This document shows positions 1 to 7,777 of a stretch of DNA of 64,000 nt, piece after piece (positions within the stretch are counted from its first letter, which is position 1; every line of letters begins with the position of its first letter). A model generated the notes under the pieces. It was given only the letters and a program-made list of their open reading frames with translations. It had not been told where the DNA came from and ran no database searches. Source of the DNA: Demequina gelatinilytica (GTDB lineage: Bacteria; Actinomycetota; Actinomycetes; Actinomycetales; Demequinaceae). The translations under genes were made by a program, and so were the position numbers. The stretch is from contig NZ_BBLV01000007.1 in the NCBI RefSeq assembly GCF_000971115.1, forward strand, positions 1 to 64,000. The letters are read 5' to 3'.

Positions 1-1
1 T

Positions 2-169
2 CATCGCATCCACGACGACGGCTGGACCGTCACCGCCACCACCACCGAGGTGTGGTTCACCCCACCCGCCAGCATCGACCCCACCCGCATCCCCAGACGA
101 GGAGGCAAAACCGCACTCCATGTGGACCTCCCCGCACGCACACCCACCACCGCGAACCCACCCGGCTAG
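2..169 (+). CDS. C-terminal end of a DUF222/HNH endonuclease-type protein (5' truncated by window edge)
   Basis: The first 55 codons, in the frame starting at base 2, run open to a TAG at 167-169. They read HRIHDDGWTV near the start and TPPASIDPTRIPR later. This is the usual tail after the HNH core (H-H-x-x-x-H-x-x-GW) of the actinobacterial DUF222/HNH family (13E12-repeat type), in which an N-terminal DUF222 domain precedes a C-terminal HNH nuclease motif. Only the tail is visible, so catalytic residues cannot be checked. Many actinobacterial genomes carry several such genes and their role is poorly known. It converges on treZ, with a hairpin between them. Confidence 0.6.
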   Translation, partial: HRIHDDGWTVTATTTEVWFTPPASIDPTRIPRRGGKTALHVDLPARTPTTANPPG

Positions 170-242
170 CTGCCACGCCCCACGGCCCCACCCCACGGCG
201 GGCGCCGCCGCGGCACGCCCAGATTGAGCGAGAAAGCCGCCA

Positions 243-289
243 GGCGCCGAGGCGACGGGCCGAGCTGGACACGGGGTCGCCGAGGCGCC
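243..289. terminator. Hairpin between the convergent HNH gene and treZ
   Basis: The arms 243-256 and 276-289 pair as two 6-bp GC stems around a 2x2 internal loop, with a 19-nt apical loop. It lies just past the end of the HNH gene and beside the treZ stop codon at 294. No T-run follows on either strand, so it is a candidate bidirectional terminator only. Confidence 0.35.
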
Positions 290-293
290 GCGC

Positions 294-2090
294 TCAGCGG
301 CTCGCCGTCTGCCCATCGACGAACGGACCGTCGGCGACGGCGACCAGTGCGACCGCGTCCGGCGCCAGCATCAGCGTCCCGAGCCCGGTCTCCGCACCCT
401 CGACCGCCACGTTCCCGAACACGCCGACCACGCGGCCCTCGAGCGGCACCTCCATCGAGGAGGCCGACAGGTTGGCGTGCACCCGCACCGGGCCATGCAT
501 CGTCAGCTGTCGGGGCGCGAGCTCCGAGGCACCCGCCGGATGCGCCTCCCACGCCCCATCTCGCAGGGTGACGTGCCGAGCCGTGATGACCTCGGCCATC
601 CAGGCCTCGATCCGTGCGTTCGCAGCCGAGCCGGCCGCGAGCCCCGACCCGAGCTTCGACCGCAGGAAGGTCTGTCGGTCCTGGGGGTCGGGTACGGAGA
701 CCGAGCCCCCGTACAGCTCCTCCCAACCGTGGCCCGCGAACTCGTGCATGCGGCCCTCGGAGACCGCGGAGCCGAGCGGCTCGTCGTGGTCGGTGAAGAA
801 CATGAACGGCCTGGTCTCCCCGTACTCCTCGCCCATGAAGAGCATCGGCGTGAAGGGCGACAGCAGCACCAGGGCGAGCGAGGCCGCCTGCGCGCCGGGG
901 GAGAGGCGGGATGCGGGTCGATCGCCGAGCGCCCTGTTGCCCACCTGATCGTGGTTGGAGGCGAACACCACGAAGCGGTGCCGGTCGACGGAGTCAGGCA
1001 CGGGCGCGCCCCAGTCCTTGCCGCGGAAGCTCGAGAACCCGCCGTCGTGCACGAACACCGAGCGGTACGCCTTGTCCAGCGCCGAGATCGAGCCGAAGTC
1101 GCCGTAGTACCCGTGCGTCTCCCCGGTGAGGTACGCGTGAAGGGCGTGGTGCACATCGTCCGCCCACTGCGCCGTCATCCCGAGGCCGCCTTCGGCGGTC
1201 GGCGTGACCATGGCCGCATCGTTGAGATCGGACTCCGCGACCAGCGACAGCGGCCGGCCCAGCCGGTCCGAGAGCGCCTCGACCGTATCCGCGAGCTCCG
1301 CCAGGATGTGCCGCTCCGAGTCGTCGACCAGGGCGTGCACCGCGTCGAGCCGCAGCGCGTCGAGGTGGAAGTCCTCGAACCATCGCGTCGCGTTGTCCAC
1401 GATGAACGCCCGCATCCCGGTCGCGCCGTCCTGGTCCAGGTTCACGGCCCAGCCCCACGGCGTCTCATGCGCATCGGTGAAGTACGGGCCGAACTGCGCG
1501 AGGTAGTTCCCGTCGGGGCCCAGGTGGTTGTAGACCATGTCGAGGCATACGCCCAGGCCGATGCCGTGCGCGCGGTCCACGAACCGCTGAAGCGCCGCCG
1601 GACCGCCGTAGGCGTCGTGCACCGAGTACAGCGCCACGCCGTCGTAGCCCCACCCCCGTGAGCCGGGGAAGGCGGCGAGCGGCATGAGCTCGATCATCTC
1701 GACACCGCGGGAGGCCAGGTCGCGCAGCTGGCGGTCGTCGATGGCGTCGAGCGTCCCGCGCGGGGTGAACGTGCCCACGTGAAGCTCGTACGTGACCGCA
1801 CCCAGAGCCGTGCGGCCCGCCCAGGAGGCGTCGGTCCACGTGAAGCCGCGCGCGTCGAACACCCGTGACGCGCCATGGACGCCGTACGGCTGCCATGCGC
1901 TGCGCGGATCGGGGAAGGGCCCCGCGCCGTCGACCGCGAAGGCGTAGTCGGTCCCGTCCGCGAGCGCCGGACCTTCCCACCACCCATCCGCATCCGGGTG
2001 CATGACGTCGACGACGGCCTCATCCGCGGGTCCGACCAGCACCTCGACCCGCGACGCCGCGGGTGCCCAGACCCGCACCGGCGCGCTCAC
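294..2090 (-). CDS. treZ: Malto-oligosyltrehalose trehalohydrolase (TreZ)
   Basis: This GH13 enzyme of 598 aa hydrolyses maltooligosyl trehalose to release free trehalose, the second step of the TreY-TreZ route from glycogen-type glucans in the cytosol. An N-terminal CBM48/E-set-like domain (about 1-90) precedes the (beta/alpha)8 barrel. Visible GH13 motifs are DMVYNHLGPDGNY near 184, LRLDAVHAL with the expected nucleophile D249, VAESDLND with the acid/base E286, and ASNHDQVGN for the third acidic residue. The GTG start at 2090 overlaps the treY stop as GTGA, so the two genes are translationally coupled. The length is normal. treX is not adjacent. Confidence 0.95.
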   Translation of the reverse strand: MSAPVRVWAPAASRVEVLVGPADEAVVDVMHPDADGWWEGPALADGTDYAFAVDGAGPFPDPRSAWQPYGVHGASRVFDARGFTWTDASWAGRTALGAVTYELHVGTFTPRGTLDAIDDRQLRDLASRGVEMIELMPLAAFPGSRGWGYDGVALYSVHDAYGGPAALQRFVDRAHGIGLGVCLDMVYNHLGPDGNYLAQFGPYFTDAHETPWGWAVNLDQDGATGMRAFIVDNATRWFEDFHLDALRLDAVHALVDDSERHILAELADTVEALSDRLGRPLSLVAESDLNDAAMVTPTAEGGLGMTAQWADDVHHALHAYLTGETHGYYGDFGSISALDKAYRSVFVHDGGFSSFRGKDWGAPVPDSVDRHRFVVFASNHDQVGNRALGDRPASRLSPGAQAASLALVLLSPFTPMLFMGEEYGETRPFMFFTDHDEPLGSAVSEGRMHEFAGHGWEELYGGSVSVPDPQDRQTFLRSKLGSGLAAGSAANARIEAWMAEVITARHVTLRDGAWEAHPAGASELAPRQLTMHGPVRVHANLSASSMEVPLEGRVVGVFGNVAVEGAETGLGTLMLAPDAVALVAVADGPFVDGQTASR

Positions 2091-4609
2091 GCCCGCTCCA
2101 GGAGGGCCACAGGGTGCGAGCGCAGCAGCTGCGCGAGAGGCACCGAGCCGCCCTCGATGGTGTGCCGACCGATCACGTCGCGCCAGCGACCCTCGGGCAG
2201 CTGCACGGTGTGCTCGCCCCAGCCGCCGAGCCTCTCGAGCTCCAGGCCGGCACGGGTCACGACCGTGACCGCGACAGGCTCCTCGCCGTCGGTGCGGGCG
2301 AACACCACAGCGTGCCCGGACGATGCGGCGAGCGGCACATAGCCCGCATCGTCGCCGACGAAGGCGTCGGGCTGCGAGCGGCGCAGCCTCAGGGCGGCAG
2401 CGGTCACGAGCATCTTCTCCTCGGCGAGCCCCCGCGGACGCGCCTTGCCCAGCGCCCGCGCCAGCATGTCCGCCCGTACCTCGAAGTCGACGGCGCGGCG
2501 GTTGTCGGGGTCCACCAGGGTCGGCGAGAGGGACTCGGTGCCCTGGTAGACGTCCGGGACCCCCGGCATGGTGAGCTGGAGCAGCTTCTGGCCCAGGATC
2601 GCGGCCCGGGTGCCGGTGGCGGTGGTGCGATGCCAGCCGGCGATCGCCTCGCGTACCGCGGGGTCGGCATGGGTGGTCTGCGCGAACCAGAGCACCTGGG
2701 ACTCGTATGTCTCGTTCACCGAGGTCCAGGTGGTGTGCGACTTCGCCTCGCGCATCGCCTTGAGCAGATACCCTTCGAGCCGGTCCCACTCCATGAAGCC
2801 GTCCTCGTCGGACGTGCCGACCAGCGTCTGCCACCACAGGTTCTCGGTGCGACCGTCGAGCTCGGCCGGGCGCATGTCCTCGGTCGCCTCGCGCAGGTGC
2901 TGCACCAGCTCGTCCCATTGGTCGGCCGCCTCGGAGAGCACGCCCAAGCGCGCGCGCACATCCTCGGATCGCTTGGTGTCGTGCGTCGACAGGCACGTCA
3001 TCGCGTGCGGGAACAGCTGCTGCTGCTCGATCGCCCACGCGTGGAACGCGGCCGGCGGGAGCGCGAACCGGCCCGCGGGCGAGCCGACCTCGCACAGGGG
3101 CAGCAGGTGGGTCCAGCGGTAGTACGCCGTGTCCTCGACGCCCTTCGCCATGACCGCCCCGCACGCCTGCTGGAAGCGGGTGACCAGCTCGCGGCGCTTC
3201 GCGTCGGCGGTGCGTCCGGCGGAGCCCACCTCGGCTCCCTTGAGAAGGTCGACGACCACCTCCAACGTCTCGTGGCGCTCGGGATCGAGCAGGCGGCGCG
3301 CACGGTCGGCCGCGTGGTCGATCGCCTCGAGCGAGCCGGGTCGGGGCGCGGTGTCGGGGACCACGTAGGCGCGGTAGCGGTCGAACGTCACCAGCATGGT
3401 CCGCAGGCAGTCGTAGAGGGCGCGCCACGTGTGGTCCCGCAGCCGCACGTCGGTGGTGCAGACCGTGTGCGCGATGGTCGCGAGGCGATGGACCTCGCTC
3501 GACAGCGACTCCTTGACGATCTCCCGCTTGGCGGCATCGACGAGGTCGGGGAGCTCGCCCATCGCGTCGCCGGTCACGCGGTGCAGCGTGCCCGCCAGGG
3601 GAGCGGCGCCCGAGGGGTCGCGCAGCAGCGCGCCCACGCGCCACGAGGCGTCGTAGCCGGTGGTGCCGGCGCACTTCCAGCTGGTGGAGAGGCGCTCCTC
3701 GTCCTCGAGGATCTTCTCCACCACGATCCACGCCCCGTCCGTCGCCTCCGACAGCCGAGCGATGTACCCCTCCGGGTCCGCGAGGCCGTCGGGGTGGTCG
3801 ATCCGCAGACCCTGGAGCGTCCCGTCCTTCACCAGGGAGACGATGCGCGCGTGCGTCGCGTCGAAGACGTCCTCATCCTCGACCCGTACCGCCACCAGCG
3901 AGCCGACGTCGAAGAAGCGCCGGTAGTTGAGCTCCTCGTTCGCGACGCGCCAGTACGCGAGACGGTAGTGCTGCTCCTCGACCAGCGACGCGAGCGGCAG
4001 GTGCTCGGTGCCCTCCCGGATGGGGAACACGTGGTCCCAGTACCGCAGCACGGGGACCTCGCCTCGAGCCTCGAGGCCCGGCACCACCATGTGCTCGACG
4101 GTGAGCTCGCCCGCGGACAGGATGGTGCCGATGCGCTGGCCCAGCACCGGCATCAGCACCGGCTCGCCGGACTCCCAGTCGACGTCGAACCAGTGCGAGA
4201 AGAGCGAGTCGTGGCCGTGCTCGAGCACGTCCCACAGCGCCTTGTTGTGGAACGCGGGGGTGGGGACCGCCATGTGGTTGGGGACCACGTCCGCGATCAG
4301 GCCGATGCCGCGCTCGCCCGCCTGCCACGACAGGTCGCGCAGGCCCTCCTCGCCGCCGAGCACCTCGTCGATGCGCGAGTGGTCGACCACGTCGTAGAAA
4401 TGCGTCGAGCCCGGAGCGGCCGTGAGCACAGGGGAGAGGTAGAGGTGCGTGACGCCCAGATCCGCGAAGTAGCCGAGCCGGGCCGCCGCGTCGGCGAACG
4501 TGAAGTCCGCGCTCAGCTGCAGCCGATACGTCGACACCGGGACCGGCGCACCTGCGCGCTGTCCCGGCCTCTTCCTGCTCCTCGTCCGTTCGTGCGTGTC
4601 GTCTGCCAT
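2087..4609 (-). CDS. treY: Malto-oligosyltrehalose synthase (TreY)
   Basis: TreY (840 aa) isomerises the reducing-end alpha-1,4 bond of maltodextrins into alpha,alpha-1,1, giving maltooligosyl trehalose for TreZ. Diagnostic segments are YRLQLSADFTF near residue 28, HLYLSPVLTAAPGSTHFYDV near 55, DVVPNHM at about 107, and GLRIDHPDGLADPEGY with the predicted nucleophile D271. A C-terminal MPGVPDVYQGTE segment is typical of the family. It is the first gene of a two-gene minus-strand operon and overlaps treZ by 4 bp. The usual debranching partner treX is not directly upstream, where ohr is found instead. Confidence 0.95.
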   Translation of the reverse strand: MADDTHERTRSRKRPGQRAGAPVPVSTYRLQLSADFTFADAAARLGYFADLGVTHLYLSPVLTAAPGSTHFYDVVDHSRIDEVLGGEEGLRDLSWQAGERGIGLIADVVPNHMAVPTPAFHNKALWDVLEHGHDSLFSHWFDVDWESGEPVLMPVLGQRIGTILSAGELTVEHMVVPGLEARGEVPVLRYWDHVFPIREGTEHLPLASLVEEQHYRLAYWRVANEELNYRRFFDVGSLVAVRVEDEDVFDATHARIVSLVKDGTLQGLRIDHPDGLADPEGYIARLSEATDGAWIVVEKILEDEERLSTSWKCAGTTGYDASWRVGALLRDPSGAAPLAGTLHRVTGDAMGELPDLVDAAKREIVKESLSSEVHRLATIAHTVCTTDVRLRDHTWRALYDCLRTMLVTFDRYRAYVVPDTAPRPGSLEAIDHAADRARRLLDPERHETLEVVVDLLKGAEVGSAGRTADAKRRELVTRFQQACGAVMAKGVEDTAYYRWTHLLPLCEVGSPAGRFALPPAAFHAWAIEQQQLFPHAMTCLSTHDTKRSEDVRARLGVLSEAADQWDELVQHLREATEDMRPAELDGRTENLWWQTLVGTSDEDGFMEWDRLEGYLLKAMREAKSHTTWTSVNETYESQVLWFAQTTHADPAVREAIAGWHRTTATGTRAAILGQKLLQLTMPGVPDVYQGTESLSPTLVDPDNRRAVDFEVRADMLARALGKARPRGLAEEKMLVTAAALRLRRSQPDAFVGDDAGYVPLAASSGHAVVFARTDGEEPVAVTVVTRAGLELERLGGWGEHTVQLPEGRWRDVIGRHTIEGGSVPLAQLLRSHPVALLERA

Positions 4610-4688
4610 AGAGAGATTCAGCCTCCTCGGGTGATGTCCATCATGTCAGACACGACCCGAGGAGGCTGGTATTCCCTTGGCGCGGCCT

Positions 4689-5183
4689 TTACTTCGCGGT
4701 GACCGTGATCTCCACGGGGATGTTGCCGCGCGTCGCGTTCGAGTAGGGGCACATCTCCTCGGCCTTCTCGGCCACGCGCTCGGCGGTCTCCTGGTCGAGG
4801 CCGGCTGCCGTCACGTGCAGGCGGACGCCCAGCCCGAAGCGGTTGAGCGCGATGGGGCCGATGCCCACGCGTGCCGTGACCTCGGAGGACTCGAGCTTCA
4901 CCTTCATGAGCTTCGCCGCGCCCTGGAACGCCGAGTTGAAGCAGGCCGCGAAGCCCGAGGCGAACAGCTGCTCCGGGTTGGTCTTCTTGGGCTTCGTGAT
5001 CGGGTTCGGCGTCACCAGGTCGAGGTCGAGCAGGCCGTCGCTCGTCGCGACGTGGCCGTTGCGGCCGTCGCCCGTCGCGGTCGCCTCGGCGGTGTAGAAG
5101 GCCTTGGGCCGCTTGGGTGCCTTGTCGTGGTGCGCGCCCTCTCCGGGCGTGATGTCGACCTCGGTGGTGGTGGGCTCGGTCAT
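4689..5183 (-). CDS. ohr: Organic hydroperoxide resistance protein (Ohr/OsmC family)
   Basis: Ohr is a thiol peroxidase that reduces organic hydroperoxides such as those of fatty acids. The 164-aa protein has both family signatures: the first catalytic cysteine C81 in LFASGFAACF and the second, C145, in CPYSNATRGNI. The Ohr-type spacing and the NPEQLFASG motif favour Ohr over OsmC. The N-terminal ~25 residues are a poorly conserved extension. It diverges from a TetR-family gene, and the 103-bp gap between them holds nested inverted repeats, so repression by that TetR protein is the simplest reading. Most studied ohr genes answer to a MarR-type OhrR instead. Confidence 0.92.
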   Translation of the reverse strand: MTEPTTTEVDITPGEGAHHDKAPKRPKAFYTAEATATGDGRNGHVATSDGLLDLDLVTPNPITKPKKTNPEQLFASGFAACFNSAFQGAAKLMKVKLESSEVTARVGIGPIALNRFGLGVRLHVTAAGLDQETAERVAEKAEEMCPYSNATRGNIPVEITVTAK

Positions 5184-5199
5184 GGCTGCTCCTCGATCG

Positions 5200-5243
5200 C
5201 TCGGTGTAGAGTTACTAGTACGTCTACATCAGGCTACACCGAG
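5200..5243. promoter_or_regulatory. Nested palindromes between ohr and the TetR gene: predicted TetR operator
   Basis: Two nested dyads share a centre near 5216-5222. The inner one (5206-5227) is a 22-bp imperfect palindrome with 9 of 11 base pairs matching around TACTAGTA (5213-5220). The outer one has perfect 10-bp arms CTCGGTGTAG (5200-5209) and CTACACCGAG (5234-5243). Size, symmetry and position between divergent genes are what a TetR-family operator should show, and binding here could silence both ohr and the regulator gene. That TetR binds here is inferred. Confidence 0.7.
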
Positions 5244-5286
5244 ATGCGGGATGATCGAGTCCAGGACGTAGAGAAGAGGCGGCAAC

Positions 5287-5874
5287 GTGAGCAGCACGGC
5301 GACCAAGGCCCCGGCCAAGCGAGGGCCCGCGGTCCGCGAGGCGATCGTCGACGCCGCCGCGGCGCTCTTCGCGGAGCACGGCATCCGCGCCGTCAGCGCC
5401 GACCGCATCCTTGTCGAGGCAGGCTTCTCCAAGGTCACGTTCTACCGGCACTTCCCGACCAAGGACGACGTGGTGGTGGCGTACCTCGAACGCGAGCTCG
5501 CCTACGTGCGCGTCCTGCTCGCGGCCGGGGCCGATGCCGACCTCTCGGTGGACCGGATCGCCGCGGCGCTCACCGATCAGATGTGCCGGCCCCACTTCCG
5601 CGGGTGCCCGTTCATCAACGCCGCAGCCGAGTACCCCGACCCCGCGCACCCCGTCCGCGCGCTCGTCGCCGAGTTCCGGGCGCTCATGACCGACGCGATC
5701 GAGGCATGGCTGCGCAAGGCGGGCCTCGAGCCGGCTCCCGCGATCTCCGCGGCGGCCCAGGTCATGATGCTGCGCGACGGTGCGCTGGTCGCCGGCTACC
5801 TCGACCAGGATCCGGACCGCGTCGCTGCGGGCCTCGCGGACGCGATCCGCGCGATCGTGGATCGGCGCGCATGA
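5287..5874 (+). CDS. TetR/AcrR family transcriptional regulator
   Basis: A 195-aa one-component repressor. The N-terminal helix-turn-helix (about residues 15-60) shows IVDAAAALFAEHG, then VSADRILVEAGFSKVTFYRHF, typical of TetR_N. The C-terminal ligand domain carries RGCPFINAAAEYPD, seen in a subgroup of TetR regulators, and has cysteines C100 and C107. It lies divergent to ohr across a strong palindrome. Autoregulation and control of ohr are inferred. The two cysteines could make it a thiol redox sensor, but nothing in the sequence proves this. A DUF1684 gene is translationally coupled downstream (ATGA overlap) and is probably in the same regulon. Confidence 0.9.
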   Translation: MSSTATKAPAKRGPAVREAIVDAAAALFAEHGIRAVSADRILVEAGFSKVTFYRHFPTKDDVVVAYLERELAYVRVLLAAGADADLSVDRIAAALTDQMCRPHFRGCPFINAAAEYPDPAHPVRALVAEFRALMTDAIEAWLRKAGLEPAPAISAAAQVMMLRDGALVAGYLDQDPDRVAAGLADAIRAIVDRRA

Positions 5875-6470
5875 CGGACGCCTGGGAGATCCGCGACTGG
5901 CGCATCCGGATCGCCGACCTCTACGCCCGCGTGCGTTCCGAGACGGACCCGCGGGCGGCGCACCGCACCTGGGTCGACGGCCGTGCCGCGCTGCTGCGCG
6001 AGCATCCCGCGAGCCCCGTGCCCGCGCCCGCCCGCGCATCGTTCCTCCCGGAGGTCGCACCGTACGACCCCGCGCTCAGGTTCGTGGTGCGCGTCCGCGC
6101 AGCCGAGCCCGAACGGCGCGAGGTCCCGACCGCCACCGACGGCGTGGTGCCGTTCGCACGCATCGGGCGGGTGGAGCTCCCGGGGCTCGGTGGGCTCGAT
6201 GCGTGGTGGCTCGACTCGTACGGCGGGGGAGTCTTCATCCCCCTGCGCGACGCGTCGCCGCATACCTATGGCGGAGGCCGGTACCTTCTCGACACGGTCA
6301 AGGGCGCGGATCTGGGCGGCACGCCCGAGGCGCTCGTGATCGACCTCAACTTCGCCTACCAGCCGTCCTGCGCGTACTCCTCGGACTGGGTCTGCCCGCT
6401 GCCCGGGCCGGGCAACACCCTCGACGTCGCGGTGGACGTGGGGGAGCGGTACGTCCCCCTCGCCCCGTAG
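5871..6470 (+). CDS. DUF1684 domain-containing protein
   Basis: The 199-aa product fits the DUF1684 family: an N-terminal WRIRIADLYARVR segment, then HTYGGGRYLLDT, then VIDLNFAYQPSCAYSSDWVCPLP near the C terminus. This conserved YGGGRY ... D-N-AY-P-CAY ... CPLP pattern defines the family, whose biochemical role is not established. There is no signal peptide or membrane segment, so it is probably cytosolic. Its ATG overlaps the stop codon of the TetR gene (ATGA), so the two are co-translated. The context hints at a link to peroxide or xenobiotic response, which is inference only. Confidence 0.85.
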   Translation: MTDAWEIRDWRIRIADLYARVRSETDPRAAHRTWVDGRAALLREHPASPVPAPARASFLPEVAPYDPALRFVVRVRAAEPERREVPTATDGVVPFARIGRVELPGLGGLDAWWLDSYGGGVFIPLRDASPHTYGGGRYLLDTVKGADLGGTPEALVIDLNFAYQPSCAYSSDWVCPLPGPGNTLDVAVDVGERYVPLAP

Positions 6471-6486
6471 GGCGCGTCGGCCGGGC

Positions 6487-6987
6487 TCAGCCCGCGTCCT
6501 CCTCCACGTTCATCCTCAGCAGCTCGATCACGGTCCGCGGGTGGTAGGTCGAGAACCGGTCCGCCACCAGCGCCATGGTCGCGCCTGAGGCCGTGTCGGT
6601 GAGCGTCAGGAGGATGTCGGTGAGCCTTCCCTTGATCGCGACCTCGAGCTGGGACCTGTCGAAGGTGCCCATGAGATAGGCCTGCTCGGGATGCGGCGCG
6701 AAGAAGCCATGGGGTAGGCCCAGGAGGTGCAACCGCGTCGGCGTCACGGCCAGGCAGACGTGCGGTGGGAGATGCGCCCGGTCGGCGGCAAGGTCGGCGC
6801 CCAGGTCCGCGCCCGCCTCGACCGTCTCGGGACGGCCCGCGTCGTCCAACGGGACCCGATGGTCGGCGCGGTCGTTCCAGATCGGGTCGTCGAGCGCGGC
6901 CTCCGGCATGAACTCCGCGACCTCCGTGATCGCGTCGTCGCCCGTCACGGTCCTCGCAGCGGTCATGAGGCGTTCCTCGCGGGACAT
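6487..6987 (-). CDS. Hypothetical protein
   Basis: A 166-aa acidic cytosolic protein that I do not recognise. The ATG at 6987 is chosen because GGGAGGAG lies about 8 nt upstream; an in-frame ATG 45 nt further up lacks such a site. The middle reads HVCLAVTPTRLHLLGLPHGF, and later LTLTDTASGATMALVADRF. This alternation of short beta-strand-like stretches recalls PH-like or DUF-type small beta-barrel proteins of actinobacteria that compare a stored parameter with a threshold, but this is a weak resemblance. It converges on the DUF1684 gene, with 16 bp between the stops. Confidence 0.7.
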   Translation of the reverse strand: MSREERLMTAARTVTGDDAITEVAEFMPEAALDDPIWNDRADHRVPLDDAGRPETVEAGADLGADLAADRAHLPPHVCLAVTPTRLHLLGLPHGFFAPHPEQAYLMGTFDRSQLEVAIKGRLTDILLTLTDTASGATMALVADRFSTYHPRTVIELLRMNVEEDAG

Positions 6988-7073
6988 GGCGGCCTCCTCC
7001 CGGGCGGCACGGCATCGTCGCCCGTCCTCCACCGTACGCGCGCCACGGACGGCGTACCGGCCAGGGAAGCACG

Positions 7074-7101
7074 AAGGCCCCCGGGAGATCCCGGGGGCCT
7101 T
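7074..7101 (-). terminator. Terminator of the tRNA array
   Basis: A perfect 12-bp stem, AAGGCCCCCGGG with its complement, closes a 4-nt loop. It lies 6 nt past the 3' end of the last tRNA of the minus-strand array. The stem includes A/T pairs at its base, giving a short CTT-type end on the minus strand rather than a long U-run. Confidence 0.75.
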
Positions 7102-7107
7102 GCGATG

Positions 7108-7182
7108 TGGTGGGCGATACTGGGATCGAACCAGTGACCTCTTCCGTGTCAGGGAAGCGCGCTACCGCTGCGCCAATCGCCC
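7108..7182 (-). tRNA. tRNA-Val (anticodon GAC), copy 1
   Basis: On the minus strand the sequence folds as a cloverleaf. The acceptor GGCGAT-type 7-bp stem pairs with ATCGCCC, the anticodon arm is CTTCC/GGAAG around CTGACAC (anticodon GAC), and the T arm carries GGTTCGATCC. CCA is encoded at 7110-7108. It is identical over the tRNA body to the copy at 7362-7436. It is the last gene of the five-tRNA array. Confidence 0.95.
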
Positions 7183-7201
7183 GTCTTCTCCAGACGGAGC
7201 A

Positions 7202-7232
7202 ATCGCCGGGCTCCCAGGGGGAGACCGGCGAT
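7202..7232 (-). terminator. Hairpin in the tRNA array spacer
   Basis: ATCGCCGG at 7202-7209 pairs with CCGGCGAT at 7225-7232, and CTCCC/GGGAG extends the stem past one mismatch, with a 3-nt loop. It lies between tRNA-Gly and the last tRNA-Val. It may be an attenuating terminator or an RNA-processing signal. Confidence 0.4.
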
Positions 7233-7235
7233 CCT

Positions 7236-7311
7236 TGGAGCGGACGACGGGACTCGAACCCGCGACCCTCACCTTGGCAAGGTGATGCTCTACCAACTGA
7301 GCCACGTCCGC
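7236..7311 (-). tRNA. tRNA-Gly (anticodon GCC), copy 1
   Basis: Minus-strand cloverleaf: acceptor GCGGACG/CGTCCGC, D loop AGTTGGTAGA, anticodon arm TCACC/GGTGA around TTGCCAA (anticodon GCC), and T arm GGGTTCGAGTCCC. Discriminator U is followed by an encoded CCA at 7238-7236. The body is identical to the tRNA-Gly at 7541-7613, which lacks encoded CCA. Confidence 0.95.
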
Positions 7312-7361
7312 GTTGCCGGGGCAGAAGCCTCGGACTTCATGAGGATCCCGAAGGAACCTCG

Positions 7362-7436
7362 TGGTGGGCGATACTGGGATCGAACCAGTGACCTCTTCCG
7401 TGTCAGGGAAGCGCGCTACCGCTGCGCCAATCGCCC
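7362..7436 (-). tRNA. tRNA-Val (anticodon GAC), copy 2
   Basis: Identical in its 72-nt body to copy 1 at 7108-7182, with anticodon GAC in loop CTGACAC and an encoded CCA at 7364-7362. Its 5' end is separated by a single nucleotide from the 3' end of tRNA-Cys, so the two must be cut apart from one transcript. Confidence 0.95.
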
Positions 7437-7437
7437 G

Positions 7438-7508
7438 AGGTGGAGATGGGATTCGAACCCACGTATACGGCTTTGCAGGCCGCTGCCTCGCCTCTCGGCC
7501 ACTCCACC
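7438..7508 (-). tRNA. tRNA-Cys (anticodon GCA)
   Basis: A 71-nt minus-strand cloverleaf: acceptor GGTGGAG/CTCCACC, anticodon loop CTGCAAA (anticodon GCA) and T arm GGGTTCGAATCCC. No CCA is encoded, because the next tRNA begins 2 nt after the discriminator base; CCA must be added after processing. Confidence 0.95.
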
Positions 7509-7540
7509 GTAGTGCCGTAACCTAGGGCTACGACGCTCCG

Positions 7541-7613
7541 AGCGGACGACGGGACTCGAACCCGCGACCCTCACCTTGGCAAGGTGATGCTCTACCAACT
7601 GAGCCACGTCCGC
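7541..7613 (-). tRNA. tRNA-Gly (anticodon GCC), copy 2
   Basis: First gene of the minus-strand array, 73 nt, with the same body as tRNA-Gly copy 1 (anticodon GCC in loop TTGCCAA). No CCA is encoded after the discriminator. The order in the array is Gly-Cys-Val-Gly-Val. Confidence 0.95.
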
Positions 7614-7644
7614 ATGTCTGGGCTGTTGCCCTGACGAGAGATAG

Positions 7645-7674
7645 ACCTTAGCGGATGTCGGCCCTCGAAACCAA
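7645..7674 (-). promoter_or_regulatory. Likely promoter of the tRNA array
   Basis: On the minus strand, TTGGTT (7674-7669) and TAAGGT (7650-7645) are spaced by 18 bp. The predicted transcription start near 7638 is about 25 nt before the first tRNA-Gly. The match to sigma-70-type boxes is moderate. Confidence 0.4.
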
Positions 7675-7764
7675 ATCGGCTTCCCGCCCCGCGTGTCGCC
7701 GTGCCGGCGCCGAACGGGGGCTGAACGGGAGCCGTGCGGGACAGGCGGCGTCGCCTCCCGCCAG

Positions 7765-7770
7765 TAGCGT
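7765..7770 (+). promoter_or_regulatory. -10 box of a leaderless pabB promoter
   Basis: TAGCGT ends 7 nt before the pabB ATG at 7778 and no Shine-Dalgarno sequence lies in between, so the mRNA probably starts at the ATG itself. Confidence 0.45.
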
Positions 7771-7777
7771 TGTCGCC

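Noticed and set aside
2091-3731. Upstream extension of the treZ frame into treY
   Set aside because: The frame stays open to 3731, but this part overlaps treY in another frame and has no domain character. The GTGA overlap at 2087-2090 marks the true treZ start.
7108-7436. tRNA-adjacent integration site (att)
   Set aside because: Repeated tRNA sequence is fully explained by duplicate intact tRNA genes; no integrase or partial tRNA copy is present.
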